The notes under the pieces: generated by a model | Seen by the model: the letters and a program-made list of their open reading frames with translations, nothing else | What the model was told of the DNA's origin: nothing | Databases searched by the model: none | Shown here: positions 24,003 to 33,636 of the stretch, piece by piece | Numbering within the stretch: the stretch's first letter is position 1 | Layout: each line of letters begins with the position of its first letter | Program-made: the position numbers and the translations under genes | Assembly: GCF_030272615.1 (NCBI RefSeq) | Contig: NC_081413.1 | Coordinates: forward strand, 100,850,239-100,914,238 | DNA from: Cryptomeria japonica | Lineage: Eukaryota > Streptophyta > Pinopsida > Cupressales > Cupressaceae | Length of the DNA stretch: 64,000 bases | Reading direction: 5' to 3'

Positions 24003-24679
24003 TGAGAGAGCTGGCAGTGGTAGCGATGGACAACCCTATCTTACTGGAAGTAAACAAGCAGCAGATGGCCTTCCTAGGAGATATCTCAGAGAGGAATCTG
24101 CTCATGGTTTTGTAGTCGAGCCACCCTTTGATTCTCCATGGTGTAAAGAAGGTTCGGGGGCCAAATTCCTAAAAGCGGCCCATAAATACAAGGTGAAATT
24201 GAACATCCTGGCAATGTTCATGGTGCTTTGCATACAAATGGGTATCTGCAAACCTAGAACGAAGAAAGTTTGCTAGATGGTCTTTCGACTCTCCTTTAAG
24301 GGTGAGATAGATACAGTTCTAGACAATATTGATGAGCAGAAGTGCATCCCTTTGGTACATCAATATTACATGTCTTTGAATGGAGGCAGGGAGGTTAGGA
24401 AATTTCCTATGGTGTAGACTATGGATTTAGAGAATTTCAATCTTAGTTGTGTGGAAAGGAATCGAAAACTTGCCTTCCTACTATTTGTGACCAACAGCTT
24501 GGCAAGGCCCGATACATTTGATCTAGGGATATTTGTGAGGGTGGAAGGACTTTAGGGCCGCATGGACATTGGAGTGGATGAAAATGGGGTGGAAGAGGAG
24601 GAGAGGGGAACGAATGGGGAGTTGGAACTAGAGAGCTATAGATATCAGATGATGGGAGGCTCATTGAAGAAATCACTAT
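24003..24679 (+). pseudogene. LINE-1 third open region after RNase H, unknown product
   Basis: About 225 codons stay in one frame with only three or four TAG stops: GFVVEPPFDSPWCKEGSGAK, KVKLNILAMFMVLCIQMGIC, EIDTVLDNIDEQKCIPLVHQ, MDLENFNLSCVERNRKLAF and an acidic end (ENGVEEEERGTNGELELE). It follows the RNase H of ORF2 by about 430 bases and precedes the 3' UTR. I do not recognise a domain. L1-type plant LINEs normally end at RNase H, so this is either an extra ORF or captured sequence. A second LINE in the window (27193-28948) also has an open region after RNase H, but the two proteins are not obviously alike. Confidence 0.5.
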
Positions 24680-25183
24680 AGGGGAGGCTCATAATGGATG
24701 TGGCTAGGATTGCCCAATGATAGAAAAGGCAATTGTAGCGTAGTGGATGCATGAGAACAAGTAGAGCTCATCTGAGGGTGATTAAAAAAGTTCCCCCACC
24801 CATGTGTTGTTGAAAATAACTTTTTTGTTTTCTATTTTATAAAATATGGTAGTAATAGATATAATAGGAATAGTCGTTGGGATTAGTTCTTATAGCAACA
24901 ATGATATGGTAGTTTAGGGTATATACATGAGGTCAACAACTCTTTGAATCTAGTTTTGGTAGTCTTTGGACAGAGAGAGAAAGAAAATTTATTATCCCAT
25001 TTGGTTTTTTGGTAAATACTATGAAGTATAGTGGATAAGTTCTATATCCAGATTTTCCCTCTCTGGTTTGGGTGGTTAACGGTATATAGACACCTCCCTG
25101 ATATGTAACTCTTCCTTTAATCAATACATAGATCCTAGCCTATCCAACTATTAACTGATAAAAACAAATTTATTTTCTTCAAT

Positions 25184-26088
25184 GATATTTTATCATGTTT
25201 ATATATGTTAGATAGTGGGAATCCAAGGAGATTATGAGGTAGATAAATTGTTATTGAATATATGAAGGCATTGTCATTTATTCAAATCTCATAAAAGTAT
25301 TGTGTAAAAATGTTAGAAACTAATTTTGAATAGTCTTTATACATAAAAAATAAAAAATTATCAAATCCATGCATGCCATATGCAAAATAAAGAATAAAAA
25401 ATAAGTAATTATAGGTTTAAAAAAATAATAGTAGAAAAATAAATTTTTAAATTTATCCTAATCACCTCTATATAAAATAGGGAATTTGAAAGTAATAATT
25501 TTTAATATTTATTAGATTATAATTAGTAATTTATCATCTATAATAAAAAAAATATATCATGAAAATTTATTATTAAGTATAATTTGCATGTCTTTGTCAA
25601 TTCTCATTTAGTTTTGGGTAAAATTTGGAAGAATGTCTCAATATGATTACATAGTAGCATGTAGAACACTTTTGTGCTAAGTTTGACTCCCTCCCTAATT
25701 CCTATTCATCCTCATTTACCTACACCCATAAACTTCCACATATTTGACCTTGTCTCATTATGTGCACTTATTCCCACACATTTGCCTATTTTTCACCTCA
25801 ATTCCCATTATCATAATCCCTACATCAAGATATGGCATTGATAATTTTAATTATACATGTAAATGATCCATCCCAGTGATGTAGATATGACCAAAAGTTC
25901 AAAAAAATTAACATTCAAATTATCTACTCCCACCCTTTTTCACTAGCTATTGCGAGTCGACATGCTACATGCTTGTGGAATGAATTTTTATCTTGGTATT
26001 TGAAGACATTCATTTAAGAATTTAAACACAATAAAGAGAACATTTAAACACCTTAAGCATTTACAAAATACATTCTTAGGTGAATATG
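25184..26088. other. AT-rich spacer without genes
   Basis: Between the right TSD of LINE-1 and the left TSD of RLC-3 no coding or repeat structure was recognised. Composition is very AT-rich to 25560 and C/T-rich around 25680-25800. Confidence 0.55.
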
Positions 26089-26283
26089 GATTTTGTTAGG
26101 ATTGGTATGTCATTAACCTTGAAAATATTGTGTATATTTAATGTATCTCTAATGCTCATGGAAGGCGTACTTGGACACTTAGGGTGTAATTAGAGAAATA
26201 ATTTGTAATTTATATTTTTCTATGTTCTTGATATTAGTTGTCATATGCATTTGAGGGAGATGAAGTACTATGATGGAAGTTAC

Positions 26284-26627
26284 TATTACAAGCTAGGGTT
26301 GTCATTGCACCAAAAGATCGACCTGTCAATGCCCGATACAACCACTAGACTTATAAAATCCACCGGAGGCTGTTAAACCATGTCACGAATTCCTGCGAGG
26401 GACATTGGCCCATTGCCAACAATCCCCCTCCCAGCGTCACTCATCGCAGCCTACATGATTCGAACCTGTGACCAAGCTTTGATACCACTTGTTACAAGCT
26501 AGGGTTGTCATTGCAACAAAAGATCAACCTATCAATGCCCAATACAACCACTAGACTTATAGAATCCAAAGGAGGTTGTTAAACCATGTCGTGAATCCCT
26601 CTGAGGCTCGCTAGCCCACTACCAATA
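26284..26627 (-). mobile_element. TRIM-4: 344-bp terminal-repeat-in-miniature element
   Basis: Two 138-bp direct repeats (26284-26421 and 26490-26627) start TRTTACAAGC and end CCAAYA. They flank only 68 bp, which hold on the - strand a PBS (TGGTATCAAAGC, 26476-26487) next to the right repeat and a PPT (GCTGGGAGGGGGAT, 26422-26435) next to the left repeat. GTTAC flanks the whole (26279-26283 and 26628-26632) as TSD. There is no coding capacity, so it was moved by enzymes from another element. About 22 differences separate the two LTRs (counted by eye). Confidence 0.88.
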
Positions 26628-27249
26628 GTTACATGTTCAACGTTTTACACATTTAAGGTATACTCTCATTTCTAGTTTCTAGATGAAGGAACAAAGAGTC
26701 TTTTCATAATGAATGAGACCCATATGAGTTAGTGGAAACCAAATGGAGCACTACATTTGAATATGTGAGATGTTGGGGAATTATAAGTCAAAGATGTCTT
26801 TGTAGTTCAATTTTTTATTTAAGGATTCATTGATGGAGCATATGTGATGTCCATGCAAAGTTATTAATTGTATGTACTATTCTTGGAAGATGTTCTTCAA
26901 GGAATGTGTCTAGATTTACATGATACAATGTTTTTGGTATCCATTGTTTAGTGAAATCATTTATGTTGTTTGTTTATTTCTTTGCCTTATATTGAAAGTG
27001 TGAGGTGGTGGTATGATATGATATTTTATAGGCACTTGAAGATGTTTTGAGAATGTTGTCAGAGTGAAGAGAGCAAGTGCATTGATATTATATCCAAGTT
27101 CTTTGAAGATTAATATATACTCAAGTCATTTTTCTCTAAATAACTTTTTTATCAAAAGAGTTTCTCCACATAAATAATATGTTACTATGGTTGCCCGTTA
27201 AGGGGCTTGGCTGGGTTATTTCATCTTTGAGGGAGCCTATTGATGTTGT

Positions 27250-27720
27250 GTGAGAAAAACCGACATAAGGGTGGTGGAAATTAACTTTGATGGGGCTTCT
27301 AAAGAAAACTTGGGACCATCAGGAGCTAGCTTCATTGTTCAGGATTGGGAAGGTAACACTTTGGCCCTGGGGAGAAAAAGTTGGGATAAGGAACGAATAA
27401 TGTGGCTCAAGCATTACCAGCTTTGGCAGCTATCAGACTTGGTAAGGGGTTGGGTTTTCCGAGAATTCATTTAGAAGGGGACTCTCTTATTATTGTTCAA
27501 GCGATTATGAAGGGGAGAATAGATGCCTAGTATCTTCAGAATATTATTGTGAATATTGTGGAGGAGTTGTCAACTTTTGAATATTTTTCAATTAGCCACG
27601 TAAGACAATCGGAGAATGTGGAAGCAAACAAACTCTCAAAATGGGCTTTAACTTTTTTCAGGATTGGAAAATTGCAGTTTGAAGACTTTAGGAATGTAAG
27701 TTTAGAGGGGAATATTTAAT
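27250..27720 (+). pseudogene. LINE-5 RNase H domain
   Basis: Reading with small shifts gives VEINFDGASKENLGPSGASF (first Asp), WEGNTLALGRKS, a degraded Glu-containing helix, LEGDSLIIVQAIMKGRIDAW (Asp), FSISHVRQSENVEANKLSKW and SLEGNI at the end. It is the C-terminal RNase H of a plant L1-type ORF2, much better kept than that of LINE-1. One shift near 27430 ends the first open piece. Confidence 0.75.
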
Positions 27721-28047
27721 GGAATGTTTGCAGGTACGTAACATTAATGAGACTGAAGAAATTGCATAATCAAAGTTAATGCATCTTTTTGGAAGGGTGG
27801 CATTGTTGTTTTCATACTTGGCATTAATGGCAATTCAAGAGTTCATGGAGGTTGTTTTAATGTGAATTGAATTCACTCTTCTTTCTCAACGTTTTGGTTG
27901 AGTGTTTTGTGGAGGAAAAATTGTGAAACAACGAAGCAAAAGGAAGTTTAAGTGCAGACACATAAAAATAGAAGCAAATCCACTCTGAGGAAAAGAAATA
28001 GTTATGCCCATTCCTCAGCCCTATGTTAGAAAAAGAGGCTTAAAGGA

Positions 28048-28542
28048 ATGTTTATGTACAAGGATGACAGATTGATCAAATGCGTGAAACTGATTTTAGG
28101 TGAGGAATCTGGGGATTTAAGGCACATATATTGGACAAACATGGATATCTATTCCTTAATAATGGCGTGGGGCTTGGATTTGGAGGACTCGGTGGAAACT
28201 GTTAGGAGAGTAATGGTAGCAATTGTGCCTCAAGATTACCTGGAAGGGATGGAATCAATTATTGAATGGATAGTTCTTGGAGTAGGATTTGATGTGTACG
28301 AAGGCATTGAAGACATGAATCATGAGGTTTTAAAGAAGTATATTGCCTTTGTAAGGTGGTCAAAAGGGAGATACAAATATTGTTGTAGAGAGGAAGCTCG
28401 ATGGGGTTGGGAGGCGCTGAAGGTGTTCCTACAACTGATGGAGGTGGAGGTTGAGCTTAACCAAGCAAGGTTGGAGGCGGGACTTGTGGAATGCAGGGTT
28501 TCTCAATCACGTAAGAGGAAGGTGGCATATTTACAAGCTTGA
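28048..28542 (+). CDS. LINE-5 ORF after RNase H, 164 codons, unknown product
   Basis: An uninterrupted frame encodes an acidic, helix-prone protein: DDRLIKCVKLILGEESGDLR, YSLIMAWGLDLEDSVETVRR, MESIIEWIVLGVGFDVYEG, RWSKGRYKYCCREEARWGW and a heptad-like end (FLQLMEVEVELNQARLEAGL) closing with a basic RKRKVAY tail. I recognise no domain. It starts about 330 bases after the RNase H end and stops about 400 bases before the poly(A). A shifted upstream ATG near 28002 (MPIPQPYVRKRGLK) could be the original start. It may be a family-specific third LINE ORF. It is intact here although the rest of the LINE is not. Confidence 0.5.
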   Translation: MFMYKDDRLIKCVKLILGEESGDLRHIYWTNMDIYSLIMAWGLDLEDSVETVRRVMVAIVPQDYLEGMESIIEWIVLGVGFDVYEGIEDMNHEVLKKYIAFVRWSKGRYKYCCREEARWGWEALKVFLQLMEVEVELNQARLEAGLVECRVSQSRKRKVAYLQA

Positions 28543-28740
28543 ATTTGGTCCCGAGTAGTTGTCTGTGTTTAATTTTTTTTTTTATGCAATCTGCATTTTG
28601 TAGATGTTTTTGGTGTGTCTTAGCCCTTAAAATGTTTAAGTTTTAAATGGTTTGAATCAGGGCAAGATTATAGGTCTGTGTTAAGAATATTTTGTAATTT
28701 TGTATTTTGAGCAGATTTTGAGCTCAAGGTGACAACTTAA

Positions 28741-28796
28741 GTGGTTTATTTTATTTTATTTTATTTTATTTGGTGGGGGGGGGGGGGGGGGGTGGG
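28741..28796. repeat. TTTTA pentamers and an 18-base G run in LINE-5 3' UTR
   Basis: Five TTTTA units are followed by GGTG and an uninterrupted G tract at 28775-28792, then GGTGGGG. The run can in principle form a G-quadruplex on the + strand. Confidence 0.7.
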
Positions 28797-29085
28797 GTTT
28801 GTCCATGGGTAGTATAGACAAAGAATGACCATTTTTTGAAATCTTGGTGGTTTTTTGGGTGGGCTTATGGGTTTACAAACTTTTATGATGTATATCTCTT
28901 TCTTTTACAAGCAATAAAAATTAACTCTTATAGTCGACCAAAAAAAAATGTTACTATAGTTTGTTAAATTTATTCTAATTTATGATTTTTTATTATGGAA
29001 ATCTAATTATTAAGAGATTGGTTGTAGATTTTCATACACTTTGAAAAGTTTCTATTACAATAGTTTCACCCTTTTTCTTAACAAT

Positions 29086-29097
29086 TGGTATTAGAGC
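29086..29097 (+). promoter_or_regulatory. RLC-3 primer-binding site
   Basis: TGGTATTAGAGC, one base from the initiator tRNA-Met PBS TGGTATCAGAGC, two bases after the LTR end CTTAACA. Confidence 0.8.
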
Positions 29098-29209
29098 TAT
29101 TGCCTTTGTATAGAGGGGGGTTATTTTCTAGAAAGTATTGAAGGTTTTATGGTTGCATTGAGATATTTTGATTTGTATGATCTTATAGATTTGTGAAGGA
29201 TTAAAAATA

Positions 29210-29338
29210 AGGTTTCTATATCTTGTTTAGATATTGTGAAATTTGATGACACTAAGTATGAGATTTGGAAGCTAAAGATATAAAATCTTCTTAAAGAAAG
29301 ATATCGATGAGTACATGTTAAAAAGGATACAAAACCAT
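29210..29338 (+). pseudogene. RLC-3 gag, N-terminal fragment
   Basis: The short reading VKFDDTKYEIWKLKI resembles the NYxxWKxxI start of copia gags and is cut by the RLG-6 insertion at 29339. The gag resumes at 43291 (YDKKEHEIIQLCLMDSILLN). Confidence 0.6.
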
Positions 29339-30580
29339 TGTCTACCCCAACATTAATAACAATAATATCTCTAACTGAATTCTCGATCCGAAGTTTGGAT
29401 ATTCATATGATAGAGTTTACTATTCTCATGGTTGGTGTTCATTTAGTTGTCAATCCAGGAATATAAAACTTGAAATGGGTCTGCAAAATATATGCACTAA
29501 GCTCCTTAAATGATTATTCTCAATTACTGGAAAGAATAGGAATACAAATCAGAAAGACTAAATGAAAGCTTTTCAAAATGCTGTTGAAATGAATTAATGG
29601 AAATAACATGACTAACTCTATTCTGCCTTGGCTGCAGGAACAGTCAAAGGATTTGTTTCTAGTGGCTGTAGGAACATCCCAATCATGAACTTCTACTGCA
29701 ACTAAGTAAAATCTAACTTCAATAATCATAAACATAGGATCACTCACCAAGTGGGCTCCCTTGGATGAGTGATATCAAACTTTCAATAAAGAGCTCTTAA
29801 CAGATCAGAATAACATGATTTTTATTTACTTCTTCCTAAAAGATTATTACATATCAAAAAGATGGAAATCTAGAATACATGACAGAAAATGCTCAATCCT
29901 TTTCCATTTTGTCTAACCCAGAAAGAAGGGAGAGCTTATTTAAATAGAAAAGACAATCTACAATAGATAACTACAATTACGCCCAGAAGAAAAGGCGGAT
30001 CACTGCCAGACAAAGGGAATAACAGAGAGCTTGGCTGCAGGAACTATGGATCTGTAACTGAACTATAGTCCTTTGCACGCCGAAGAAATGTTTTACAAAT
30101 TAAACATGTATTGGCGTTAAACTCCCATAATGAAGCGCACTGCTTCGATTATGCCTTAGATCACGCTCGTTTGAATATCCTTTAATTTGACCTCCAACTC
30201 TCTGGCGCGATTCTCCAGTCCTTAGGCGTGGAAGAGAATTCTTCAATGCAACATCAATTATTACCTGCACTAAAACAGAAACAGAATACAAGGACACACA
30301 TATATGTATTTTTACTTTAACTAATACATTCATTAATTCACATATGAAATCATCCTAAATAATCCGCATATCACAAAGATAAACCATTTGGCTACAAGAA
30401 TATATTGGCATGGCTGCAGGAAGAAATTGGCAAGGTTCAAACATGATTTCTTAAGTTCAGTTTTTAAAACATGGATTACATATAGTCAATGCATAATAGT
30501 TTACTATCATAATGCAACCCAAAAGATACCAAAAAGACCTAAAAGTCTTGATAAAAACATGTTAATACACCGACTTATCA
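29339..30580 (-). repeat. RLG-6 3' LTR
   Basis: 1,242 bp, same length as the right copy at 42044-43285. It contains TGGCTGCAGGAA or close variants five times (29629, 29663, 30032, 30389, 30411) and a TATTTAAATA TATA-like block at about 29937. Confidence 0.92.
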
Positions 30581-30595
30581 TGCCCCCCAACTCTA
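30581..30595 (-). promoter_or_regulatory. RLG-6 polypurine tract
   Basis: On the - strand GAGTTGGGGGGCA abuts the TGATAAG start of the 3' LTR, the expected place and purine bias for plus-strand priming. Confidence 0.8.
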
Positions 30596-32257
30596 AGGGT
30601 TTGATGCTCCTGCAGCAAAAGGAAAATTTCTAACTTTTGCTGAGACTCTGAAATCACCCATAGTGTTTTGTCTGGTTCCCTTCATTTTCTCCAACCTGGA
30701 CCATCTAGCTAATTCTTCAACATTTACATCATAATTCTATTCTATTGGTTGGCATGCCAAAAGTGGCCACATTAGGATAGGAGGCTGAAAGATTAATGGT
30801 AACCAATTATTGGTTTTCTCCCTTCCTAATTGTATATATCTGGAGGCTTTCTGTATAGCTGCATGAAAATTCTGCAATGAATAGGGTTCTCCCAGTTTTA
30901 GATGATCTGGTAGATGATTCCAGCGTTGAGTTAGTCCCTCTAGTGCTGTTGTCCTATGGGTTTGGACTAATTGCTCAAACGCTTGATATACTTCCTCTCT
31001 CATTGGAAGTACTACCTTCCTAACATCATTTCTTATTAATAATTTTTGTCAGTCATAATACAGAACTCTGGGTTCTACTACTTCCCTCCTCAATGGCAAT
31101 GGACAGTCAAGTTCCAGTTTTTCAAACTCCCTGGCTTGTGGTCCTAGAATCATTTCATTTTGTATCCATGACATTAGAGCTCTAAGATGAATATCCCCAA
31201 TATATAACAAGGGATTCCATTCTCTGTCTTGGGGCACAGCATAATTATGTAAATAAAATTCACATAACAGGTTCTTTATAGAATGTGGGGAGGTTTGAAA
31301 AGCATGACAGAATTCCTCAGGTGTTTCCAAGGATGGGCTAAGGTCCCTTACTATGTGATTTAATCTGAAATTCAGATACTGCTCTTTCAAGTGCACTGCA
31401 TATATTCTGGGGGGAGCTCTACACTGCATTATCTTAGGAACCATACTATAGATTTCTTCTACCTTAGTTTCCAATTCTTTAATTCTATTGTCTTTTTTCT
31501 CAATCTCTTTTTGCTTCTTATTAATTATTCCATGCAACCTATCCTTCTCTATTTTCCATTGCCTAAAGAATGTTAAAGCAATTGACAAGCTAGTCAGGGA
31601 TGAAGGAGTTTTTATGGGTCCTACCTTAGACCATGGAATTTCTTCAATAACTTCCTCATTCTGGATTGGCATATTTCCCATGTTTTCTTTTGGTTGTTGT
31701 GCAACATCATCAATTGTCTCCTCAGATTGTAATGCCATTGAATCTAGATTTGCAAGCTTATCAATTACAATCTCTTCCTAAATAGCTTCTTCAATTTCCT
31801 CTCCTGCAGGATTTTCCTGAATTTCATCTTCTATAGGGTTTTCTTGCATTTCCTTATCTGTGGCATCTTCTTCTTCTGAAGTGTCTACTGCAATTACCTT
31901 TGTTGGCTTACTCACTGGTTGAGTTTTATGTGTCTTTCTTCTTGTTCTCCTAACATACACTTTTGAAACTGACGTAGGAGTTCTTGTTTTTGTTCGACGC
32001 CTCTTGGCTACAGGAGGAATGTGCACTTCCTGCTGCCGAACAACAAATTCCTCATATGAATCCCCCTTTTCTAATTATTTTCCTTCCCTTTGCAAAACAG
32101 GTGAACCTTCATGACAAGAGCTAGAGGGTTGTCCTTCAGTTAGCCCTGCTTCAATATTTTCTACTAAAATTATTGCAGCTCCTTAAGCAACTAACAAACC
32201 CTCTTCTTCACTGGAAAGATCTTCTGCAACCATCCCTTCTTGAACCGGAGGTTTATC

Positions 32258-32576
32258 TGTTAGAGTAAAGGTTTTAATTTAATCATGTTGATTAAATTAC
32301 CTTTATTCCTCTCTTAAGATTTCACTTTAGTTTGCATTTGTGACATTTAATAATTATATTAATTATTAAATGTCTACCTATTAGGGTTTCTTTTAGGGTT
32401 GCACAATATCCTTTTATAAGGATTCATCATTGTAATTTATCTCTCTCTTGGATGAATACATTTTTCAGCTTTCAGAGCACCCTTGCTTGTTTGTCTCCAT
32501 CTCTTCTTTCTGTGACAGGTTATTTACATGCAGGTGATCTTCGAGGTCTGTGAAGTTGGCTTTCTCAACTTCTACA
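32258..32576 (+). repeat. RLC-7 5' LTR
   Basis: Contains the near-palindrome TCCTTTTATAAGGA (TATA-like, about 32409-32422) and a CT-rich leader. It is followed without gap by the PBS. Confidence 0.92.
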
Positions 32577-32588
32577 TGGTATCAGAGC
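32577..32588 (+). promoter_or_regulatory. RLC-7 primer-binding site
   Basis: TGGTATCAGAGC, an exact match to the plant initiator tRNA-Met PBS, immediately after the LTR end. Confidence 0.92.
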
Positions 32589-32934
32589 TCTAGACCTACT
32601 GCTTCCTGTTCGTCTTCTGAAGAATTTGGAGCTACGAGGGTTAGATTTGACTTTCAGGTTTTGGTTGCATCAAATCTGTGTTTGTCTTCTGTTTTTTATT
32701 TTGGAATAGGGGGTATTTTTTTCGGTGCACTTTGAGCCCAAACGGACCTCACCGTTGAGCTCGTAGCGCCCAAAAACCCCTATTTCCATATAAAATTCAT
32801 CCGATTTGGACACAGTTGCTCCAGAAGGCAAATTTTTTTATGCCCCAAGGCCGTACGGCCCTAGGGCACACAGACCGAGGAAAAAAAAAACCAAAAAAAA
32901 TGCAGTTTTTTATTCAAAAAAAGGCGCAGCCAGT

Positions 32935-33140
32935 TTACACTGCAATGCCGCCGAAGAGCCGCCCAGCGGCCACTGCCAGGCCACCGTCGCTGGCGGTAAC
33001 CGCCGGCCCGGCAGCCACCGCCGCGCCATCGGCGCAGCCCGCCGCCCGGCCGCCTCCCGCACGCCGCCTGCGCGCAGCCCGCATGCCGCCGCCGCCACTC
33101 CACCAGCGCTAGCCCCTGGTCGCCCAGCGGACCAGGGGCT
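32935..33140. other. GC-rich island in RLC-7 leader
   Basis: About 200 bases of GCC/CGC/CCG-rich DNA stand out sharply from the AT-rich surroundings. All frames are open for some distance simply because stops are rare. The + frame reads as Ala/Pro/Arg low complexity. It ends in an inverted repeat, CCCCTGGTCGCC...GGACCAGGGGC (33112-33138). Its origin is unknown. Confidence 0.7.
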
Positions 33141-33636
33141 TATTTTTTTTAGCCCTTGAGGGCTATAAGGGCCTATTTGGGTTTTTTGGAGCTGTTTTTA
33201 CAAAATCAGGCATAACTCGGGCATTTTAGCTCAGATTTTCGAATGGAAATAGGCGTTGGAAAGCTGATTCCAAGCCTGATCTAATTGATGCATGTCTTTT
33301 TCTCTAATTTTTCTATTTTGCAGTGTTTTTTGCCAATCAAAGTCAGAACAAGTTTTTTGCACTCCAGGAGCCATATCTTTTGCATATGGACTCCGTTTTT
33401 CGCAAACGAATAGGCGTTGGAAAGGGGTTTCTGTGCTCCTTTCAGATCTGTCATTTATTTTTCCAGAATCTACACCAGGTACATTTTATTCAATACTTTT
33501 TGTTTTCACACATCTGTCAATTACTTGGACGTTTCATCTCTTGGAAATGATTTGTTTGCGTGGGATGACTTTATTTGATCTGCTTTATCAGTATTAAAGT
33601 CATTTAGTCTCAGATTTGTTAATTTGAAGAGTTATC

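Larger units (their letters stand above)
17124..25169 (+). mobile_element. LINE-1: full-length L1-type non-LTR retrotransposon
   Basis: TTATTTTCTTCAAT occurs exactly at 17110-17123 and again at 25170-25183, a 14-bp TSD as expected of target-primed reverse transcription. Between them are, in order, a ~470-bp 5' leader, ORF1 (DUF4283-like plus zinc knuckle), ORF2 (endonuclease, RT, zf-RVT, RNase H), a third open region, and an A-rich 3' end (GATAAAAACAAA). This is the plant L1 clade with RNase H. Many stops and shifts show it is old. Total length about 8.0 kb. Confidence 0.85.
27193..28948 (+). mobile_element. LINE-5: 5'-truncated LINE with RNase H, extra ORF and A tail
   Basis: ATGTTACTAT(G/A)GTT flanks it at 27179-27192 and 28948-28961, with an A9 tail at 28940-28948 directly before the right copy and AATAAA at 28913-28918. 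Only the end of ORF2 (RNase H), an additional ORF and the 3' UTR are left. It interrupts the RLC-3 5' LTR, whose sequence continues on both sides. Confidence 0.85.
26094..29083 (+). repeat. RLC-3 5' LTR, split by TRIM-4 and LINE-5
   Basis: After subtracting TRIM-4 (344 bp plus TSD) and LINE-5 (1,756 bp plus TSD) about 870 bp of LTR remain, matching the right LTR (about 844 bp). It ends CTTAACA two bases before the PBS. Blocks shared with 45208-46051 include GGCGTACTTGGA, AAGTCAAAGATGTCTTTG and CATACACTTTGA. Confidence 0.8.

Noticed and set aside
29520-30633. ORFs inside the RLG-6 LTR (also at 42225-43302)
   Set aside because: The same readings occur in both LTR copies, cross LTR promoter and repeat motifs and have no domain.
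32816-33159. Four overlapping ORFs on both strands
   Set aside because: They exist only because stops are rare in the GC-rich block; residues are Ala/Pro/Arg/Gly repeats.
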